From: Aureibacillus halotolerans
GTDB lineage: Bacteria; Bacillota; Bacilli; Bacillales; DSM-28697
DNA: 64,000 nucleotides
Direction of reading: 5' to 3'
Assembly (NCBI RefSeq): GCF_004363045.1
Contig: NZ_SNYJ01000016.1
Span: forward strand, 1-64,000
The notes under the pieces were generated by a model. It did no database searches. It was not told the origin of the DNA and saw only the letters and a program-made list of their open reading frames with translations. The position numbers and the translations under genes were made by a program. The stretch's first letter is position 1; each line of letters opens with the position of its first letter. Below, in pieces: positions 52,949 to 61,840 of the stretch.

Positions 52949-53710
52949 TCATTTCGTTCCTTGTGGTTTGGGCCACCTAGAATCGACAACGTTTTCTCTA
53001 GCGTGCCACCGATGAATGAGAGCGGCTGAATAAGAAAAAAACACAAGCCATTGCAGTCCAATAATTAGACTTCCACCCACAAATGCCGTTCGGCTCGTCA
53101 TCCAAGCCCCCTGCCCATGAGGGTATTGCGAAAAGGTCGCAATCGTAATTAGCAATAGCGCTACATGCAGGACGAGTAAATAGAACAATCTTTGCCCCTC
53201 TGTCATTCGGCGGGCGCCAGGCACTGAATGTGTCACTGGCCACCACATACAAACAGCAGATGCTCCCACAATCGCCATAAACCCAATATCTAGCACGCCC
53301 CCGTCATAAAGCACCCGAACCACCCCTGGGAGATGCATGACGGTATACAGCACCAAAAAGCCTATGCCCCCAGTGACGGGATGCCCTAAATAGGAGATCA
53401 TCCTCCTCCGACGATACGGCCACACAAGTTGCGCAACTGTGGCACTCGATAAACTTTGAAGCACAATTGGAATGATTAAAAAATACAAAATGCCCTCTTG
53501 AAACACCCGGAGCTGAAAAGGGTACGCCACATACAATGTGTGAGGAAGAGGGCTTAACAACGTCACCCAAAGCAACACCAACGCCACCAAGCGCCTCCAC
53601 ATCCGTTTCCTTTGAACCACAGTCAAACGCCCACGATTCATCCGTAAGCAAATACCAGAGACGACCAGCACACCAAATAAAGTAAAAATCACATCCCACA
53701 CCCAGTCCAT
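52949..53710 (-). CDS. ctaG: CtaG, cytochrome caa3 oxidase assembly factor
   Basis: A 253-residue, roughly seven-helix membrane protein of the Caa3_CtaG family, which helps form the Cu-B centre of oxidase subunit I. Visible blocks are TLLSPLPHTL, HLPGVVRVLYDGG, WWPVTHSVPGARRMTEGQRL and ATFSQYPHG. The ATG at 53710 has AGGAGGG five bases upstream; the frame to 53824 would run into the tandem repeats. It precedes ctaD, with which it is probably co-transcribed. In B. subtilis ctaG is last in the cta operon, so the order here is reversed. Confidence 0.9.
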   Translation of the reverse strand: MDWVWDVIFTLFGVLVVSGICLRMNRGRLTVVQRKRMWRRLVALVLLWVTLLSPLPHTLYVAYPFQLRVFQEGILYFLIIPIVLQSLSSATVAQLVWPYRRRRMISYLGHPVTGGIGFLVLYTVMHLPGVVRVLYDGGVLDIGFMAIVGASAVCMWWPVTHSVPGARRMTEGQRLFYLLVLHVALLLITIATFSQYPHGQGAWMTSRTAFVGGSLIIGLQWLVFFSYSAALIHRWHARENVVDSRWPKPQGTK

Positions 53711-53779
53711 CTCCACCCTCCTCACACATACGTTGGGAGTTAGTATCCGCAGAGGAAAATAAAAACATACATGACATCG

Positions 53780-54327
53780 AAAAGCGGAGGTGAGCATGCT
53801 TTGAAGCGCAGAGTAGAACATCACAGCGCGAGGAAATGGTTCTTCACATTTCCTCAGCGGTGGGATTTCTACCTCGGAGCTTCAGCGAGCCGCAGCTAGA
53901 CACGAAATGCGGAGGTGAGCGCGCTTTGAAACGAAGGGCAGAACATCACCAAACAGGGAAATGGTTCTCCACATTTCTCTCGTTTGGGGATTTCTGTCCC
54001 GCAGTTTCAGCGAGCCGCAGCTAGACACGAAATGCGGAGCGCCGTACGCTCAGAAGCGCAGGTCAGAACATCATCGGGCAGGGAAATGGTTCTCCACATT
54101 TCACTAGCACGAAGATTTCTGCACCGCAGCTTCTACGGCGCGCAGCTAGACACGAAATGCGCAGGCGAGTACGCTTTGAAACGGAGGGCAGAACATCACC
54201 AAACAGGGAAATGGTTCTCCACATTTCTCTCGTTTGGGGATTTCTGTCCCGCAGTTTCAGCGAGCCGCAGCTAGACACGAAATGCGGAGCGCCGTACGCT
54301 CAGAAGCGCAGGTCAGAACATCATCGA
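53780..54327 (+). repeat. 125-bp tandem repeat array (about 4.4 copies)
   Basis: Units start at about 53780, 53904, 54029, 54154 and 54279, an exact 125-bp period for the last three, with the last unit cut at about 54327. Each has gaaatgcg, then cagaacatca, then ggaaatggttctccacattt, then cgcagctagacac. Units 2 and 4 match, and units 3 and 5 match, so a 250-bp dimer was duplicated. GAAATG/CATTTC arms form a hairpin, and outer arms vary between units (CCAAAC/GTTTGG; CGGGC/GCACG). 125 is not a multiple of three and no continuous ORF spans it. The array lies between ctaG and the coaW terminator. Confidence 0.93.
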
Positions 54328-54345
54328 AAAAAAACATTTACTAAC

Positions 54346-54397
54346 ATAAAAAAAAGACTGCTCCAATCGTCACATTTGTGACGTTGGGCAGCCTCTA
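54346..54397 (-). terminator. coaW terminator
   Basis: A long stem (GGCTGCCCAACGTCAC with GTGACGATTGGAGCAGTC, imperfect) runs into eight T residues on the minus strand, 15 bases after coaW. Confidence 0.9.
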
Positions 54398-54411
54398 TAG
54401 GGATCAAGCTT

Positions 54412-55278
54412 CTACCTAAGGATCCAACGATTTTTTAAGTCCTTACGTATTTGCGAGACATCAGAGTTAGCAACGGCTAGTAACGCACCAAGTGCTCCAC
54501 TAAACTCGCCCTGCTCGATAAAATGAGGGATTTTGTTGCGAATTTTTGTATAGCTGGAGCATACTTGCTTTAAGGATGATTGAGAGGAAAGCGTCGATCC
54601 GATGTAGACGATATCATTTGTGCTGTACTGCACAGCAATTTGTGCACTAATCGTTACGATGCTTTCCCCGATCATTCCAGTGATCGCCGCGAGTTGATCA
54701 TCTTTTTTTTGAGCTGCCTCTCTGTTCGACCATGCCTTTCCAAAATTGCTAGCCGTCAGTTCCCCAGGGATTGGCGGGACAGCATCTACATAGATATCTT
54801 GAACAGTTAAATCAATCGCTCCTCGTTTCCCTCGGAGGGACCCTTCGACAATGTCCTCGTACCTATGCACACCTGTTAGCATGGCTGACAATCCCATCAG
54901 TGTACCACCACCGAGACCAATGCCCGTTGCCCGTTCGCTCGTATGCTCATCTAAATAATGAATGGAAGTGCCTGTGCCAATATTGGTAAGAACAAAGGAA
55001 GAAACCATAGGGTTCTGAGCTCCTAAAAGCTCACGCACCCCTAAAGTAGTGGCTTCAAATTCTACCATTCGTTTTGTTGCTGGCGGAAGATCTTTTGCAA
55101 ACCAATCTGCCTTTCCCCCGGTAATGCAGATGGCTTCTCCATTGACTTCTTGACGCAGTTCGTCGAGGATGGATTGTGCTTCTGTGCTCGGCATCTTGGA
55201 AAATGTGAGTTGACCATCCTTCCAATAAGCAAGTTTTACAAGCGTGCCCCCTGCATCTATTCCTACATACACTGACAT
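54412..55278 (-). CDS. coaW: Type II pantothenate kinase
   Basis: Phosphorylates pantothenate, the first step of CoA synthesis. The 288-residue product has the ASKHA phosphate motif VYVGIDAGGTLVKLAYWKDG at the N terminus, the catalytic Glu in VEFEATTLGVREL, and TNIGTGTSIHYLD plus GGGTLMGLSAMLTG, characteristic of the eukaryote-like staphylococcal CoaW group. It stands alone on the minus strand. The ATG is at 55278. Confidence 0.93.
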   Translation of the reverse strand: MSVYVGIDAGGTLVKLAYWKDGQLTFSKMPSTEAQSILDELRQEVNGEAICITGGKADWFAKDLPPATKRMVEFEATTLGVRELLGAQNPMVSSFVLTNIGTGTSIHYLDEHTSERATGIGLGGGTLMGLSAMLTGVHRYEDIVEGSLRGKRGAIDLTVQDIYVDAVPPIPGELTASNFGKAWSNREAAQKKDDQLAAITGMIGESIVTISAQIAVQYSTNDIVYIGSTLSSQSSLKQVCSSYTKIRNKIPHFIEQGEFSGALGALLAVANSDVSQIRKDLKNRWILR

Positions 55279-55526
55279 CTCACATCAATCCCACTTTCGT
55301 ACGTACGATTTACACATGTATAATCAAACCAAAATCAGCTGTCTTGGTCAACCTTTTCTCCTTAATTCAGGATGTTGGAAACGCTCGCTTCATTGCCTCA
55401 TTAACTTTTACACTTGTTCACACAGCTCGCTTGATGTGAAAATTCACTACCTCGAAAAAGAAGGCTGACCAAATTAATTGCCCTCTGTAAGGATGTCTCT
55501 CAATACCTTTTATCATACAAACTTTG

Positions 55527-56636
55527 CTATTCTAACGGAACACTTAAAAGTCGATCATCGCTACTACTCGGTGTTCCTCTTCCATCCCGATTGTTTGTCA
55601 CAAAATACAATATTCTATCCTCAATGTATACATCGCGGATCCGGCCTTGGTTTGACACAATGGGTGTCACCTCATTTTTACCAGGGGTATAGGCAAACAC
55701 ACCTTCTCCACGAAGGCCTGCAAAGTATAGCGTGCCGTCGATGCTATCGAGACCAGAGGGCGCCCATGTTGTTTCACCAGAGTGTATGATTGGCTGTCTC
55801 ATGCCCTCGGCACTTTCATCACCGCGAATGGTTGGCCATCCGTAGTTGCCACCCGGCTCAATCTCGTTGATCTCATCCTGTGCAGACGAGCCATGTTCTG
55901 TCGCGTACATTGTACCGTCCTCTAGCCAAGTGATGCCTTGTGGGTTTCGATGGCCATAAGAGTACACGTAAGAATCAGGAAAAGGGTTGTCCTCTGGGAC
56001 TGTTCCGTCTTTGTGAAGTCGGAGAATTTTGCCTGCCAAGCTCTCTTTATCCTGAGGCAACTCCTCATTTCCCGCATCCCCGGTAGTTACATACAGCAAA
56101 CCGTGAGGACCAAAAGCAAGCCGACCGCCATTGTGTATAGGAGACGCTGGAATATTATCGAGTAACACAGCAGTCTCTTCCCAAGCTCCTTCATTTTCTG
56201 TAACAGAAATTAAGCGATTGCGAAGCTCTCCATCAACCTCATACGTATGATAAAGATAGGCTAAACGATTGCTTTCAAAATCGGGGTCAAGCACAAAACC
56301 TAGCAAACCTGATTCACTTTGTTGGGTTACAGGCGTGGCTAGGTTTACTGTTTGTGGTGTTTTTTCTCCATTTTCCTGTACAAAAAGCAGCTCACCATTT
56401 CGTTGGGTGATATAAAAACCATTTTGGGCTCGAGCAATTGTCCATGGCACATTCAACTCTTCGGCAATACGCTCCTCTTGTGAAATCAACTGCGACGTTT
56501 CGTCCTCAGACTCTGTTTCTTGCTGAACGTCTTCTTCAGGTTCAGGCGTCGGCTCAGGAGGTTCGTTCGTTTGGCACGCCGCTAAAAAAATACTCGTTAT
56601 GGCAATAGGGAGTATTGCCCCTAAAACATTCTTCAT
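55527..56636 (-). CDS. PQQ-dependent sugar dehydrogenase-like lipoprotein
   Basis: The product (369 aa) has a lipoprotein signal with lipobox FLAAC, an acidic Glu/Pro linker (about 25-55), and a six-bladed GSDH-type propeller: LNVPWTIAR, GLLGFVLDPDF, HNGGRLAFGPHGLLYVTTGD, YGHRNPQGI and EHGSSAQDEINEI. The fold of soluble PQQ glucose dehydrogenase is clear. Whether it uses PQQ is doubtful, because many Bacilli with this protein lack PQQ synthesis. The ATG at 56636 follows GAGGGTGG; the frame to 56681 is an extension. It acts outside the membrane. Confidence 0.88.
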   Translation of the reverse strand: MKNVLGAILPIAITSIFLAACQTNEPPEPTPEPEEDVQQETESEDETSQLISQEERIAEELNVPWTIARAQNGFYITQRNGELLFVQENGEKTPQTVNLATPVTQQSESGLLGFVLDPDFESNRLAYLYHTYEVDGELRNRLISVTENEGAWEETAVLLDNIPASPIHNGGRLAFGPHGLLYVTTGDAGNEELPQDKESLAGKILRLHKDGTVPEDNPFPDSYVYSYGHRNPQGITWLEDGTMYATEHGSSAQDEINEIEPGGNYGWPTIRGDESAEGMRQPIIHSGETTWAPSGLDSIDGTLYFAGLRGEGVFAYTPGKNEVTPIVSNQGRIRDVYIEDRILYFVTNNRDGRGTPSSSDDRLLSVPLE

Positions 56637-56704
56637 TAGATTGACCACCCTCTCATCTTTGTTCTTACCCTTTTCTTTCACATCTTTCCACTCTTTAAAA
56701 ACTT

Positions 56705-56739
56705 AAAAACGGCTGGAACAAAATCGTTCCAGCCGTTTT
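56705..56739. terminator. floT terminator
   Basis: AAAACGGCTGGAAC and GTTCCAGCCGTTTT form a 14-bp stem with T-runs on both strands, right after floT. Confidence 0.93.
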
Positions 56740-56740
56740 A

Positions 56741-58222
56741 TTATTTTCGAATTGCCTCACGTGCCGTGTTCTTATTCTCAAGGTCTGTCAGCAGTTTATT
56801 TCCATTTTTCTCAGCAAGGCTTTGCAAAATGCCATTTAAATCAATGCCCGAAACATCCTTTAACGTTTCAGGAAGCTGTGTCATTAGGGACGTCACATAA
56901 TTGCTGACCTTCGCTGCACCCCCTCCACTACCACTTCCACCTTGATCAATGACAGTAATCTTATCAATGTTTTGCAACGGTGCAGCGATTTTCTCTGCAT
57001 ACTCAGGGAGCATTTTTGTAATCATGTCGAGAATCGCAGCTTCATCGTATTTCTCCATTGCTTCAGCAAGTTTTTCTTTTGCCTCTGCCTCTGCCAAACC
57101 TTTTGCTCGGATGGCATCCGCTTCAGCCAGACCACGTTGACGATTTGCCTCGGCATCGGCTTCCCCATCCAAGCGAACTTTCGCTGCCGCGGCTTCAGCA
57201 GCACGAATGCTTGTTACTTTGCTCGCTTCTGCACGCTGCTCTTCTGCATAACGATCGGCATCGGCTTTTTTCTTCACTTGAGAATCGTATTGACGTTCAC
57301 TGCGCAGAATCTCTTTCTCTTCTAGTTCAATCGATTTTTCCTTCTTCACAATTTCAACTTGCATCTCTTCCTGTGTAACGACCTGCTTTGAGCGTGCGGC
57401 TTGCAGCTCATAAGACATATCGGCCTCGGCCTTTGCTTTGTCCTGGTCTTTTTTGTAGGAGGATACTTTTAACTCTTTGTCACGTGTTGCTTCTGCTATA
57501 TGTGTATCCCGAAGCAATTCCGCTTTTTCAGACTCTTCATCTGCCTGAGCCTTCTTAATTCTGGAATCACGCATGGCTTCTGCTTCGGAGATATCTGCAT
57601 CACGCTTGACCTCGGCGATACGAGGTTTTCCAAGCGCTTCTAAGTATCCATTCTCATCGCGCACATCTTTAATCGTAAAGGACACAATTTGCATGCCCAT
57701 TTTGTTTAGATCAACCGCTGCTTGGCCCTGCACTTCTTGGGCAAAGCGTTCACGGTTTTTGTAAATTTCCTCGACCGTCATTGTACCTAGAATTGCTCTA
57801 AGATGACCTTCAAGAACTTCCTGTGCCTCATTTTGCAGCTCGCTGTCCTGTTTGCCAAGAAATTGCTCTGCCGCAGTCGCAATGCTTTCTGTCGTGTTTT
57901 TCACTTTAATGATCGCTGTTCCATCAGCCATTACTGGTACACCGTTTTCTGTATAAACGTTTGGTGTTGAAACATCAAGCTTATGTGACCTTAAGCTGAT
58001 GAGCTCAAATTGCTGAAACACGGGCAAAATAAAAGCGCCACCGCCACGAACAATCTTAATTTTACCTCCAGATTCATCTGTATAGGTGGTCTTGCTTCCT
58101 AGAAAACTTCCGGTAATAATCATTGCATCATCTGCGCCTACCGTTTTATAGCGCATCGCAAACGTAGCGGCCAACAGTAGAAAAACTGCTGCGACTGCCC
58201 CGATAATAATTGTTACTTCCAT
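56741..58222 (-). CDS. floT: Flotillin FloT (YuaG)
   Basis: A 493-residue membrane scaffold. It has an N-terminal hydrophobic anchor (IIIGAVAAVFLLLAATFAM, about 4-25), a PHB/SPFH domain (about 30-195) and a long coiled coil of Glu/Ala repeats (about 205-400) with a Gly-rich break (GGSGSGGG) near the end. Flotillins organise functional membrane microdomains. It is encoded directly after yuaF, one base apart, and the operon is preceded by a sigma-W-type promoter, as in B. subtilis. Confidence 0.95.
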   Translation of the reverse strand: MEVTIIIGAVAAVFLLLAATFAMRYKTVGADDAMIITGSFLGSKTTYTDESGGKIKIVRGGGAFILPVFQQFELISLRSHKLDVSTPNVYTENGVPVMADGTAIIKVKNTTESIATAAEQFLGKQDSELQNEAQEVLEGHLRAILGTMTVEEIYKNRERFAQEVQGQAAVDLNKMGMQIVSFTIKDVRDENGYLEALGKPRIAEVKRDADISEAEAMRDSRIKKAQADEESEKAELLRDTHIAEATRDKELKVSSYKKDQDKAKAEADMSYELQAARSKQVVTQEEMQVEIVKKEKSIELEEKEILRSERQYDSQVKKKADADRYAEEQRAEASKVTSIRAAEAAAAKVRLDGEADAEANRQRGLAEADAIRAKGLAEAEAKEKLAEAMEKYDEAAILDMITKMLPEYAEKIAAPLQNIDKITVIDQGGSGSGGGAAKVSNYVTSLMTQLPETLKDVSGIDLNGILQSLAEKNGNKLLTDLENKNTAREAIRK

Positions 58223-58765
58223 TTAAAATTCCCCCTCTTCATAAAATGGACTGACATGGACTCCTTCATCAATTTTGATGACGACAACTTTTGTACCTTG
58301 TGGAATTGGTGTGTTGTCAAAGCTTACAGCAGCCTCATTACGACTCCCGCTCACTGACGTAAAGAACACTTCCCCATACCCTTCTGCTGGAATGGATGTA
58401 ATGACCTTGCCGATACGACCTTCCAGCTCGTATATTGAATGTGTGCTTGAAGATTCCGCATGCTGAAGAGGAATGATAAAAAAATTGAAAATAAGCACAT
58501 AGGCTACAATTCCAATAATGATGCTGATGACAAGGCCCCAAATCGGTGTTGTGTCAGGAAGTATAATACTTACAAGCAACCCACAAGCCGCAATCACAGC
58601 AAGTGTGCCAAACATGAGCAATGGATGAAGAAAACCATCCAAAACACCTTCCATTAAATCACCTAGCAGAAAATACAATACGGAAAATGCAAGTGAACAT
58701 CCAAGCACCCACCAATACACTGTTATTAAATCGATTGGTCTCCCCCCTTTGTATGTAAATGACAT
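58223..58765 (-). CDS. yuaF: NfeD-like protein YuaF
   Basis: The product has about four transmembrane segments (GCSLAFSVLYFLLGD, GTLAVIAACGLLVSIIL, LVISIIIGIVAYVLIFNFFI) followed by a C-terminal OB-fold NfeD domain (GRIGKVITSIPAEGYGEVFF). YuaF partners FloT in membrane fluidity control. The start is uncertain: the ATG at 58765 has a modest AGGTG site and the GTG at 58774 is an alternative, but the sigma-W promoter would start transcription only about 10 bases upstream. The stronger AAGGGGGGAG site at about 58740-58750 has no in-frame ATG, GTG or TTG at a good distance. Confidence 0.85.
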   Translation of the reverse strand: MSFTYKGGRPIDLITVYWWVLGCSLAFSVLYFLLGDLMEGVLDGFLHPLLMFGTLAVIAACGLLVSIILPDTTPIWGLVISIIIGIVAYVLIFNFFIIPLQHAESSSTHSIYELEGRIGKVITSIPAEGYGEVFFTSVSGSRNEAAVSFDNTPIPQGTKVVVIKIDEGVHVSPFYEEGEF

Positions 58766-58781
58766 CCCTCTCACCTAGTGT

Positions 58782-58808
58782 TACGAAAATTAACACAGAG
58801 AAGTTTCA
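58782..58808 (-). promoter_or_regulatory. Sigma-W-type promoter of yuaF-floT
   Basis: On the minus strand TGAAAC (58803-58808), 17 bases, and CGTA (58782-58785) match the sigma-W consensus TGAAAC-N16/17-CGTA. B. subtilis yuaFGI is sigma-W-controlled, supporting the call. Confidence 0.85.
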
Positions 58809-58838
58809 TTTTTTGGATGTCACATCCATTTATACCAT

Positions 58839-58879
58839 GAAATACGCCTGGCTTCCATCCCCGGAGCCAGGCGTATTTC
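58839..58879. terminator. LacI gene terminator
   Basis: A 15-bp perfect stem GAAATACGCCTGGCT/AGCCAGGCGTATTTC lies 18 bases past the lacI-family stop. T content after the stem is modest, but the stem is strong. Confidence 0.8.
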
Positions 58880-58896
58880 GTGTTCTTATTGAAAGT

Positions 58897-59904
58897 CTAC
58901 GTACAGGAGTGGCGAACAATCAACTCTGAATCAATAAGAATTGGCTTAAGATCACTTTTTCCATGGATCAAATCATTGAGCATATGCGCCGCCAGCTTTC
59001 CCAACCGTTCTTTATCCTGTCTCATCGTCGTTAGTTGTGGCGTGCAATAGCGGCATGCCTCAATATCATCGCACCCGATCACGCAAATATCTGTGGGCAC
59101 TAGCAATCCCACTTCAAGAATGGCCTTCATCGCTCCAAACGCCATTAAATCTGAGGCGGCGAAAACAGCTTGGGGAAGCTGGGGAGAATTCAGGATTTGC
59201 CGCATCGCAAGATAACCGCTTTCCTCAAAATAATCTCCGAATGCAATCCAATCTTCACGAACCGTCATACGCAAATCTTCCATGGTTTCACGAAAGCCCT
59301 TTTCCCTTAAGCTTGCCACAACATTTTCTTTGTTTCCCCCAATATATGCAACATCGCGTATCCCATTGACATAAAAATGCTCGACCACACGTGAGGAAAG
59401 CTTTTCATTATCCGTGATGACATAACTTGAGTTCGGTCCCTTAATCTCAAGATCAACAGCTACACAAGGCACATCGCTTTGAACAAGCTCATTCGTTGCC
59501 TCCTCGATATCATCGCCTGCAATTATCAGGCAGCCATCGACTGAAAAATAGTGACATCTCTCTAAGTAACTTCCGTTTCCCTGCTTGAATGTTTCGCTCG
59601 AGAACATGATAATATCATAGCCTAACTTGCCCATAATTTTCTTAAATGAGGTGACCACCTCATTGAAAAACGGATGAGTAAAATCGACGTTTACCTGTCC
59701 AGCATAAACGAGACCAATAAGGTTCGATTTTTTTGTAGCTAGCGATTTAGCAAAAAACGTTGGGTGATACCCGGTTTCCTGAATTATGTCCAACACTTTT
59801 TTCTTTGTTTTGACAGAAACACCTGAATAGTTGTTCATTATTTTTGATACGGTGGCCGGAGACACTCCGGCCATTTTTGCGATATCTCTTATCGTTAAAC
59901 TCAT
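58897..59904 (-). CDS. LacI-family transcriptional regulator
   Basis: A 335-residue repressor with the N-terminal helix-turn-helix TIRDIAKMAGVSPATVSKIM and hinge (residues about 3-60), then a periplasmic-binding-like effector domain. The last effector segment CVIGCDDIEACRYCTPQLTT is typical. The ATG at 59904 (MSLTIRDIAKM) has AGGA eight bases upstream. It lies 112 bases after the second permease on the same strand and probably regulates the transporter. The ligand, a sugar, cannot be specified. Confidence 0.93.
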   Translation of the reverse strand: MSLTIRDIAKMAGVSPATVSKIMNNYSGVSVKTKKKVLDIIQETGYHPTFFAKSLATKKSNLIGLVYAGQVNVDFTHPFFNEVVTSFKKIMGKLGYDIIMFSSETFKQGNGSYLERCHYFSVDGCLIIAGDDIEEATNELVQSDVPCVAVDLEIKGPNSSYVITDNEKLSSRVVEHFYVNGIRDVAYIGGNKENVVASLREKGFRETMEDLRMTVREDWIAFGDYFEESGYLAMRQILNSPQLPQAVFAASDLMAFGAMKAILEVGLLVPTDICVIGCDDIEACRYCTPQLTTMRQDKERLGKLAAHMLNDLIHGKSDLKPILIDSELIVRHSCT

Positions 59905-60016
59905 GTCTCCCATCCTATCCGCTCATCATCACCTTTATTCAAATAATTATATCACAGGTATTCCCATCGGACGGATAGTCTTTTTGCCTTCAAAACCGAA
60001 ACAATGCTCGTTTGCG

Positions 60017-60856
60017 TTATTTCACAGAACCCTCTGTAATACTGGAAATGAACAAACGATTGAACAGTAAAAAGACAATGATGAGAGGAACTGTGGACCA
60101 AAAGACACCAGACATCACCATTCCAAAGTCAATATTGCTTGTAGCTGTAAGGGTTGCTAAAGCCACTTGGATAGTATATGAATCTGGGTTCCGCAACACA
60201 GTAAACTGCCAGAGAAACTCTCCCCAAACCGCAGTGAAGACGATTATCCCTAACGTTGCAAACGCCGGAAGGACAATCGGAAGAATGATGCTACGGTAGA
60301 TTTTAAAGTTTGAACAACCGTCTAATTTCGCAGCCTCCATCAGCTCATCAGGAACAGACTGGCTAATGTATTGCCTCATTAGAAAGATACCAAGTGGATT
60401 TAAGAAGAACAAAATCATTGCTCCTGATAGCGTATCCAACAAATCGGCCTTGGCAACGAGTAAATATTGTGGGATTAACCCGAGCTGTGGCGGAATGACC
60501 ATGGTGAGAAGAATCGCTACAAAGAAGACATTTTTTCCCGGAAACGAAAACTTTGCGAATGCGTAGCCAGCCAATGAACTAATGAATAGGACCACGAGCG
60601 TCGCTGCTAGACAGATAATAAGCGTGTTGAGCATTGCTTGAAAGAATGGAATTTTGTCCATCACTTTTTGGAAATTCTCGACGAGCAGCCCCCCTGGTAC
60701 GAGTGCCGGAGGTATCGAATTATACGCAGCACTAGGCTTGGTGGCCATGACCAACATCCAATAGAAAGGGAAGATAGCGAAAAAGGCGGCCAATGACAAA
60801 AAACCATAAACAAACACCGACCCACCCGTTATTTTCTTACGGCCAACTGCACTCAT
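60017..60856 (-). CDS. Carbohydrate ABC transporter permease (MalG-type)
   Basis: A 279-residue CUT1-family permease with six transmembrane segments and the EAA loop LMEAAKLDGCSNFKIYRSII. It overlaps the MalF-type permease by four bases and forms the channel with it. No ATPase gene is present, which is normal for CUT1 systems served by a shared MsmX-type ATPase. Confidence 0.94.
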   Translation of the reverse strand: MSAVGRKKITGGSVFVYGFLSLAAFFAIFPFYWMLVMATKPSAAYNSIPPALVPGGLLVENFQKVMDKIPFFQAMLNTLIICLAATLVVLFISSLAGYAFAKFSFPGKNVFFVAILLTMVIPPQLGLIPQYLLVAKADLLDTLSGAMILFFLNPLGIFLMRQYISQSVPDELMEAAKLDGCSNFKIYRSIILPIVLPAFATLGIIVFTAVWGEFLWQFTVLRNPDSYTIQVALATLTATSNIDFGMVMSGVFWSTVPLIIVFLLFNRLFISSITEGSVK

Positions 60857-61803
60857 TTCCGAACCCTCCTTTGTCTTCCGATGCCTGATGAAAGGAATGT
60901 GTTAATTGCGGCTAGTGTCACAATGATTATGAGCAGGATGACAGCAGTCGCTGACGCCGTGCCATAAGATTGGAGTTGAAACGCATCTCGATACAAATAC
61001 ATGACGATCGTCATCGCTTCATCTCTCGAAAAAGCTGCGTTGCCTAAAAACACTGTAGGCTCAGCAAATAGCTGCAACGCCCCAACGGTGGAGAAGAAGA
61101 CCGTTAACGTAATAAACGGTTTAAGCAAAGGAAGCGTAATAAAACGCAGCTGTTGTGGACGCGACGCCCCATCAATCGTTGCTGCCTCGTACAGATCCTT
61201 TGGAATGCTCTGCAGACCAGCCAAATAAATGATTGTATTGTAGCCAACCCAACGCCAGAAAACCATTAAGGAAATGGCTACTTTCGTCCCCCACTCTGAT
61301 GTTTTCCAGTTAATTGGTTCCATGCCGAAAAGACTTAGAATATAGTTTGCAAGTGCCGTTTCATTGTTACTGAAGAAGACGGAAAAGACGAGTGCAACGG
61401 CGACAAGTGACGTTATGTACGGCATAAAAATAGTGACACGAAAAAAATGCTTCATCTTTAATACACTTAGATTTAGTAAAAAGGCTAGAAGAATTCCAAC
61501 GACAAGCTGCGGCGCCGTGCCCATAATACCGATAATCAACGTATTCGAAAGCGCCTTCCAAAACAAAGGATCTTCAAGAACGATTTTAAAATTGTTTAGC
61601 CCTGCACTCGTCATTGGAGTTAAACCGTCCCAACGATGAAACGATAAGTATAAGCTAAATACAGCCGGGTAAAGACCTACTAGTGAAAAGATAAGGAAAA
61701 ATGGAGAAATATAGAGATAAGCACTCAGGCGGTCCTTTGTTTTCTCAGAGAGACCACTTTTCTTAGGAACGTTTTGTTGCTTTTGCTTATCTGTAGATAT
61801 CAT
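60853..61803 (-). CDS. Carbohydrate ABC transporter permease (MalF-type)
   Basis: A 316-residue permease with a charged N terminus, about six transmembrane segments, and EAA loop YEAATIDGASRPQQLRFITL. It is the first permease gene but is separated from the binding-protein gene by about 840 bases that include a family B repeat. Confidence 0.94.
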   Translation of the reverse strand: MISTDKQKQQNVPKKSGLSEKTKDRLSAYLYISPFFLIFSLVGLYPAVFSLYLSFHRWDGLTPMTSAGLNNFKIVLEDPLFWKALSNTLIIGIMGTAPQLVVGILLAFLLNLSVLKMKHFFRVTIFMPYITSLVAVALVFSVFFSNNETALANYILSLFGMEPINWKTSEWGTKVAISLMVFWRWVGYNTIIYLAGLQSIPKDLYEAATIDGASRPQQLRFITLPLLKPFITLTVFFSTVGALQLFAEPTVFLGNAAFSRDEAMTIVMYLYRDAFQLQSYGTASATAVILLIIIVTLAAINTFLSSGIGRQRRVRK

Positions 61804-61840
61804 TGAAAATCACCTCTTTCTCTTATGCTTACATAAAGTA

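Noticed and set aside
53780-54327. CRISPR array
   Set aside because: Units are contiguous 125-bp copies with no unique spacers, and no cas gene is near.
53836-54381. Three overlapping short ORFs (62-96 aa) in the 125-bp tandem array
   Set aside because: They occupy different frames, follow the repeat period (125 is not a multiple of 3) and have no ribosome sites.
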